Assembly: GCA_036505615.1 (NCBI GenBank)
Contig: DASXTB010000415.1
Span: 1-35,404, forward strand
From: DASXTB01 sp036505615
GTDB lineage: Bacteria > Acidobacteriota > UBA6911 > JACQSX01
DNA length: 35,404 nt
Reading direction: 5' to 3'
Notes under the pieces: model-generated
What the model saw: only the letters and a program-made list of their open reading frames with translations
Databases searched by the model: none
Told to the model about the DNA's origin: nothing
Program-made: the position numbers and the translations under genes
Shown here: one piece after another, positions 32,370 to 35,404 of the stretch
Position numbering within the stretch: position 1 is the stretch's first letter
How the letters are laid out: every line of letters starts with the position of its first letter

Positions 32370-33221
32370 TCAATACTCATAAACCCCCCTGCCTACTTTC
32401 TTCCCCAGTCGTCCCGCGCTCACGTATTGAACCAGCAGCGGACAGGGACGATATTTCTCGCCCAGTCGCTGATGCAGAAACTTCAGCACGCTGAGACGTG
32501 TATCCAGACCCACCAGATCTACCATCTCAAAAGGCCCCATGGGATGGTTCAAGCCTAACTTCACTGCCTTGTCGATGTCGTGCGCCGAGGCGACGCCTTC
32601 CTGAAGAAGGTAGAAGGCTTCATTGCCGATTATGGCATTGATGCGGCTGGTAATGAAACCTGGCGAATCCCGCAAATTGACGGTTTCTTTCCTCATCCTC
32701 TGCGCTACTCTCTTCGTGGTGTCAACCGTTTCTTCGGACGTTTCCAGGCCGCACACGACTTCGACCAGCTTCATCAGGTGCACCGGATTGAAAAAATGCA
32801 TGCCGATGACCCGCGCCGGGTTCTCTACGGCGCTGGCAATTTCTGTGATGCTCAAAGCAGAGGTATTAGTCGCCAGGACAACGTCGGCGTGTGTGCCCAT
32901 TTCTGCACGCTGGAATATCTCCAGCTTCAGATCGATCTTCTCTGGAACTGATTCAATCAGAAAATCGCACCGGCCGGCAGCCTCGCCGAAATCCTCCGTC
33001 TGATGCAGATTTTGCAGCGCTCGGTTAAAGTCCTCCTCTGAAATCTTTTCCAGCTGTCGCCCCTTTTGCAGGCTGGCTTCAATGCTGGAACGCGCCGCTT
33101 GAAGAAGATCAGTGCTCAAGTCGTACATCCAGGCGCGAAGCCCCACCAGCGCGGCGACCTGAGCGATCCCGCGACCCATAGTTCCGGCGCCAATAACCGC
33201 GACTGTCTCCACACTTCTCAT
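32370..33221 (-). CDS. hbd: 3-hydroxyacyl-CoA (3-hydroxybutyryl-CoA) dehydrogenase
   Basis: The 283-residue product has the standard length for the stand-alone bacterial enzyme that oxidises (S)-3-hydroxyacyl-CoA with NAD, or runs in reverse. The N-terminal Rossmann fold has VIGAGTMGRGIA (9-20). The conserved ATNTSALSITEIA (117-129) contributes the catalytic Ser/Asn area, and GMHFFNPVHLMKLVEVV (140-156) carries the His142/Glu154 pair. The C-terminal helical domain has DSPGFITSRINAIIGNEAF and LGLNHPMGPFEMVDLVGLD. A weak ribosome site (GCAGG) precedes the ATG. It is the first gene of a probable two-gene operon with the ThyX-like gene. No thiolase or crotonase is in the window, so the pathway (butyrate, PHB or beta-oxidation) is undecided. 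Confidence 0.95.
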   Translation of the reverse strand: MRSVETVAVIGAGTMGRGIAQVAALVGLRAWMYDLSTDLLQAARSSIEASLQKGRQLEKISEEDFNRALQNLHQTEDFGEAAGRCDFLIESVPEKIDLKLEIFQRAEMGTHADVVLATNTSALSITEIASAVENPARVIGMHFFNPVHLMKLVEVVCGLETSEETVDTTKRVAQRMRKETVNLRDSPGFITSRINAIIGNEAFYLLQEGVASAHDIDKAVKLGLNHPMGPFEMVDLVGLDTRLSVLKFLHQRLGEKYRPCPLLVQYVSAGRLGKKVGRGVYEY

Positions 33222-33321
33222 TAACCTGCGACCTTCTACTTGCGACTCTTCGACTCCAAATTCACTCTACAAACAAGCAGACTGCGTTTTCAAACAGAAT
33301 CTGATTCGGAGTTGCCCTACG

Positions 33322-33377
33322 GATGCGGCTGAATTGTGACAGATCGCATGATGCGGCTGGATTGTGACAGATCGCAT
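33322..33377. repeat. 28-bp direct tandem duplication
   Basis: Two adjacent copies, 33322-33349 and 33350-33377, begin GATGCGGCTG and end GTGACAGATCGCAT; 27 of 28 bases agree. It lies between hbd and the amidohydrolase, immediately downstream of the latter's stop on the minus strand. Confidence 0.9.
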
Positions 33378-33388
33378 AACACTAAGAC

Positions 33389-34231
33389 TTACTCTTCGAA
33401 CAAAGAGGCGGCATTTTCAAACAGGATCTTTCGCTGCAATTCAGGCTTCAGAGATAATGCGCAAAAGCGTCGGACATTCTCTGAAATATCGGGAACGCGC
33501 GGGCTTGGCCAGTCCGTTCCAAACAACGCCTTCTCAGCGATGAGCTCGAAGCGGGGAAAATAATTCAACAATCGCTGCGGGGGAATGCCCGAGATGTCGA
33601 GCCAGAGATTCTTATGCCGGCGCAGGAGAAAAAAGGCCGTCTCCATCCAAATGGGCCTGCCTCCGTGCGCCAGAATCAATTTCAGATTTGGAAAGTCGAC
33701 AGCCACGTCGTCGCAGGCCAAAGGATCCGCGTACACATTGCGCGCTCCCGGAAAGATGCTGGTTCCCGTGTGGATCATCACCGGGACTCCTTCAGACTCG
33801 CAAATACGGTAGATCTTCGCCAAATTGTCCAGCCCACCTCGGTAGGCGTTGGCGGCGAATTCCTGATGCACAGGATGGATCTTGATAGCGCGGATTTGAA
33901 GCTGGTCCAGAAGACGCCGCATTTCTGCTTCCACATTTTGGCAGCTGACCGGATGCACTGAGCCAAAAGCAATCAGACGGCTCGGGTTTATGCTGCAATA
34001 GCTGCTGACAAAGTCATTGGTCTCTGCCGTAAAACCCATCAAGTCGCTGACATAGTTGATTAGTCCTGCTCGTTCAACGCCTTGTGAATCTAAATAACGG
34101 AGAAAAAGAGCAGGATTGTCCATGTATGCCTGCAGTTGACTGGAGTCCTTGCCCATCAGGAAAGTCTCCAACGCCGCCGGTCGCATCATCTGCCAGGGAT
34201 TGATGTGAACGTGGATGTCAATGACGCGCAT
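33389..34231 (-). CDS. Amidohydrolase family (amidohydrolase 2, ACMSD-like) protein
   Basis: The product has 280 residues from the ATG at 34231; a start four codons earlier would run into the heptamer array. It is a TIM-barrel metal hydrolase of the PF04909 group: IDIHVHI with H7/H9 at the start, AIKIHPVHQEF mid-protein, VMIHTGTS, LAHGGRPIW and FGTDWPSPR with the catalytic Asp near the C-terminus. The group includes decarboxylases (ACMSD, gamma-resorcylate) and lactonases such as L-fuconolactonase and L-rhamnono-lactonase. With the SDR and FAH genes elsewhere in the window a lactonase is tempting, but they are 20 kb away and the link is speculative. It lies downstream of the kynB-like gene on the same strand, separated by element 34244-34530. 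Confidence 0.9.
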   Translation of the reverse strand: MRVIDIHVHINPWQMMRPAALETFLMGKDSSQLQAYMDNPALFLRYLDSQGVERAGLINYVSDLMGFTAETNDFVSSYCSINPSRLIAFGSVHPVSCQNVEAEMRRLLDQLQIRAIKIHPVHQEFAANAYRGGLDNLAKIYRICESEGVPVMIHTGTSIFPGARNVYADPLACDDVAVDFPNLKLILAHGGRPIWMETAFFLLRRHKNLWLDISGIPPQRLLNYFPRFELIAEKALFGTDWPSPRVPDISENVRRFCALSLKPELQRKILFENAASLFEE

Positions 34232-34243
34232 AGTGCAGAGCAA

Positions 34244-34530
34244 GCTCTCAGCTCTCAGGTCTCAGTTCTCAGCTCTCAGGTCCCAGCTCTCAGTTCTCAG
34301 CTCTCAGGTCCCAGCTCTCAGGTCTCAGCTCTCAGGTCCCAGCTCTCGGCTCTCAGATCTCAGCTCTTAGGGTATCAAAGTCCATAATCTGCCAACTCCC
34401 TCAGCAGCAGCGCCCAAGCCGAGAGTCAGAACTGAATGCTGGAACGGACAGCTGAGACCTGACAGCTAGGAGCTGAAACCTGAGAGCTGAGACCTGGGAG
34501 CTGAGACCTGAGAGCTGAGAGCTGTTAGCT
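34244..34530. repeat. Heptamer bipolar element (CTCAGNT units) with conserved core, copy 2
   Basis: Left array 34244-34370, about 18 units of CTCAGCT/CTCAGGT/CTCAGTT. Core 34371-34450. Right array 34451-34530, inverted units ending 3 bp before the kynB-like stop codon. This is the longest array in the window. The core is homologous to 30642-30724. Confidence 0.92.
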
Positions 34531-34532
34531 CA

Positions 34533-35156
34533 TCACGCCCTCTCCCTCAATATCGCTCTCACCGGCGAGCCGTCGCCGCCGGCAATCCTCAACGGCAACG
34601 CGATCAATTCGTATTCGCCATCCGAAACTCTACGCAGGTCGAGATTTTCCAGAATCGCGGTGCCGCAGCGTGCAAAAGCATGGTGCGCTGCCAGGTCCTT
34701 GCTGTCGATACGGTCCACGGAAGGCGCGTCGGTGCCGATCAACTTAACGCCCGCCTTCCCAATCCGCTCTGCTGCTTGGAGGGAAAAGTAAATGAAGCAA
34801 TCGGGAAAGCGGTTCGGGTCAATTCCCGGATTGCAGCGCACTAACAGCCTCACCGGTTTCTGGCTTATCCATCCGTCCAGGTCGGAGGCACGAATGTATT
34901 CTTTTGCCGAAATGGACACTACTCTTGCCGGGCCAATATAGGCTTGCAGGTCCACCTGATCGATCGTTTTCCCGGAGTTCGAAAAATGAGACGGCGCATC
35001 GGCGTGAGCACCGGTATGTGAACTGAGGCTGATGCTGGATAAGTTCACAGACGCCCCGTCGGACAATCGAAGCGACTCCGTTCTTTGAAACGGGACGTCT
35101 CCGGGCCAGACTGCAATCCCGGGATGAAGTGGCGGGGAGATGTCGTAGATTTTCAC
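34533..35156 (-). CDS. kynB: Kynurenine formamidase-like cyclase (KynB type)
   Basis: The 207-residue product matches the length of bacterial KynB, which hydrolyses N-formylkynurenine to kynurenine and formate in tryptophan breakdown. Signature features: IYDISPPLHPGIAVWPGD with W17-P-G-D20, and the metal site SSHTGAHADAPSHF with H47, H51, D53 and H57. Further on are IDQVDLQAYIGPARVV, LIGTDAPSVDRIDSKDLAAH and the terminal LPLRIAGGDGSPVRAILRER. All fit KynB rather than the longer cyclase at 9892. No tryptophan dioxygenase or kynureninase gene is in the window, so pathway membership rests on family similarity. The end of the coding region abuts the heptamer element. Confidence 0.9.
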   Translation of the reverse strand: MKIYDISPPLHPGIAVWPGDVPFQRTESLRLSDGASVNLSSISLSSHTGAHADAPSHFSNSGKTIDQVDLQAYIGPARVVSISAKEYIRASDLDGWISQKPVRLLVRCNPGIDPNRFPDCFIYFSLQAAERIGKAGVKLIGTDAPSVDRIDSKDLAAHHAFARCGTAILENLDLRRVSDGEYELIALPLRIAGGDGSPVRAILRERA

Positions 35157-35179
35157 TGCTGTGCGTCCATTACTCTAGA

Positions 35180-35404
35180 AAGCAGGAGGCAGACGGCAGG
35201 AGGCAGACGGCAGGAGGCAGACGGCGGAAGGCAGGAGGCAGGAGGCAGACGGCAGGAGGCAGGAGGCAGACGGCAGAAAGTCTTTTGTCATTCGTCATTC
35301 GTTCCTTGTTTTGTGCGCTCTTCGGAATCTTCCTGGGCATTTTTCTCCCGCTGCTAAAGACCTGCCTTCTGCCTTCTGCCTTCTGCCTTCTGCCTTCCGC
35401 CTTC
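35180..35404. repeat. Heptamer bipolar element (GGAGGCA / GACGGCA units), runs off window
   Basis: Left array 35180-35277 alternates GGAGGCA and GACGGCA, which creates a 14-bp superperiod in places. Right array 35361-35404 is the inverse (TTCTGCC units) and continues past the edge. The core of about 83 bp itself contains TCATTCGTCATTCGTT, the unit of element 14066-14211. It lies upstream of the kynB-like start. Confidence 0.88.

Noticed and set aside
34244..34530. Possible CRISPR array
   Set aside because: The repeats are 7 bp without spacers and invert in the middle; no cas gene is present.

Overview
The window looks like chromosome from an uncultured member of the Acidobacteriota, probably Terriglobia-like. 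This is inferred from gene content and repeat style: a large Oar-type TonB-dependent receptor with an N-terminal carboxypeptidase-regulatory domain, several Tat-exported sugar enzymes, DUF6807 and DUF4380 proteins, and intergenic spaces packed with palindromes and short tandem arrays. No rRNA, tRNA, insertion sequence, prophage or CRISPR array was found. About 21 protein genes are supported; one is cut by the left edge.

Layout. 1-3.6 kb: three minus-strand genes for exported carbohydrate enzymes (Gfo/Idh/MocA oxidoreductase, xylose-isomerase-like TIM barrel, partial DUF6807). 3.8-9.4 kb: a DoxX-like membrane protein, an ApbE flavin transferase with a repeat-derived N-terminal insert, and the 1085-residue TonB receptor. 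9.9-12.9 kb: a metal-dependent cyclase, an SDR closely resembling vertebrate HSD17B14 (recently reported as an L-fucose dehydrogenase), and convergent to it a FAH-family hydrolase; together these suggest a non-phosphorylative sugar-acid route. 13-19.5 kb: DUF4380 protein, secreted MBL-fold hydrolase, Ntn-type penicillin acylase homologue, TraB/GumN protein and TadA. 19.8-26.5 kb: secreted M28 peptidase, small membrane protein, a large soluble hybrid histidine kinase, DUF309 protein. 26.6-30.5 kb: zinc-ribbon membrane protein, A-type Fe-S carrier, DUF2339 membrane protein. 30.8-35.2 kb: a double-domain ThyX-like protein in an apparent operon with 3-hydroxyacyl-CoA dehydrogenase, an amidohydrolase and a kynurenine formamidase-like cyclase.

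The most unusual feature is not a gene. At least ten intergenic spaces hold an element of one design: a tandem array of degenerate short units, nearly always 7 bp, then a core of roughly 0-220 bp, then the same unit array inverted. Unit sequence differs from site to site while period and bipolar layout are kept. Two copies (30.6 and 34.4 kb) share a homologous 80-bp core whose differences fall mostly at third codon positions of one minus-strand frame. Separate palindromic repeat families occur as well, and one has apparently entered the apbE reading frame. Several obvious gene starts are artefacts of these arrays and are corrected here.
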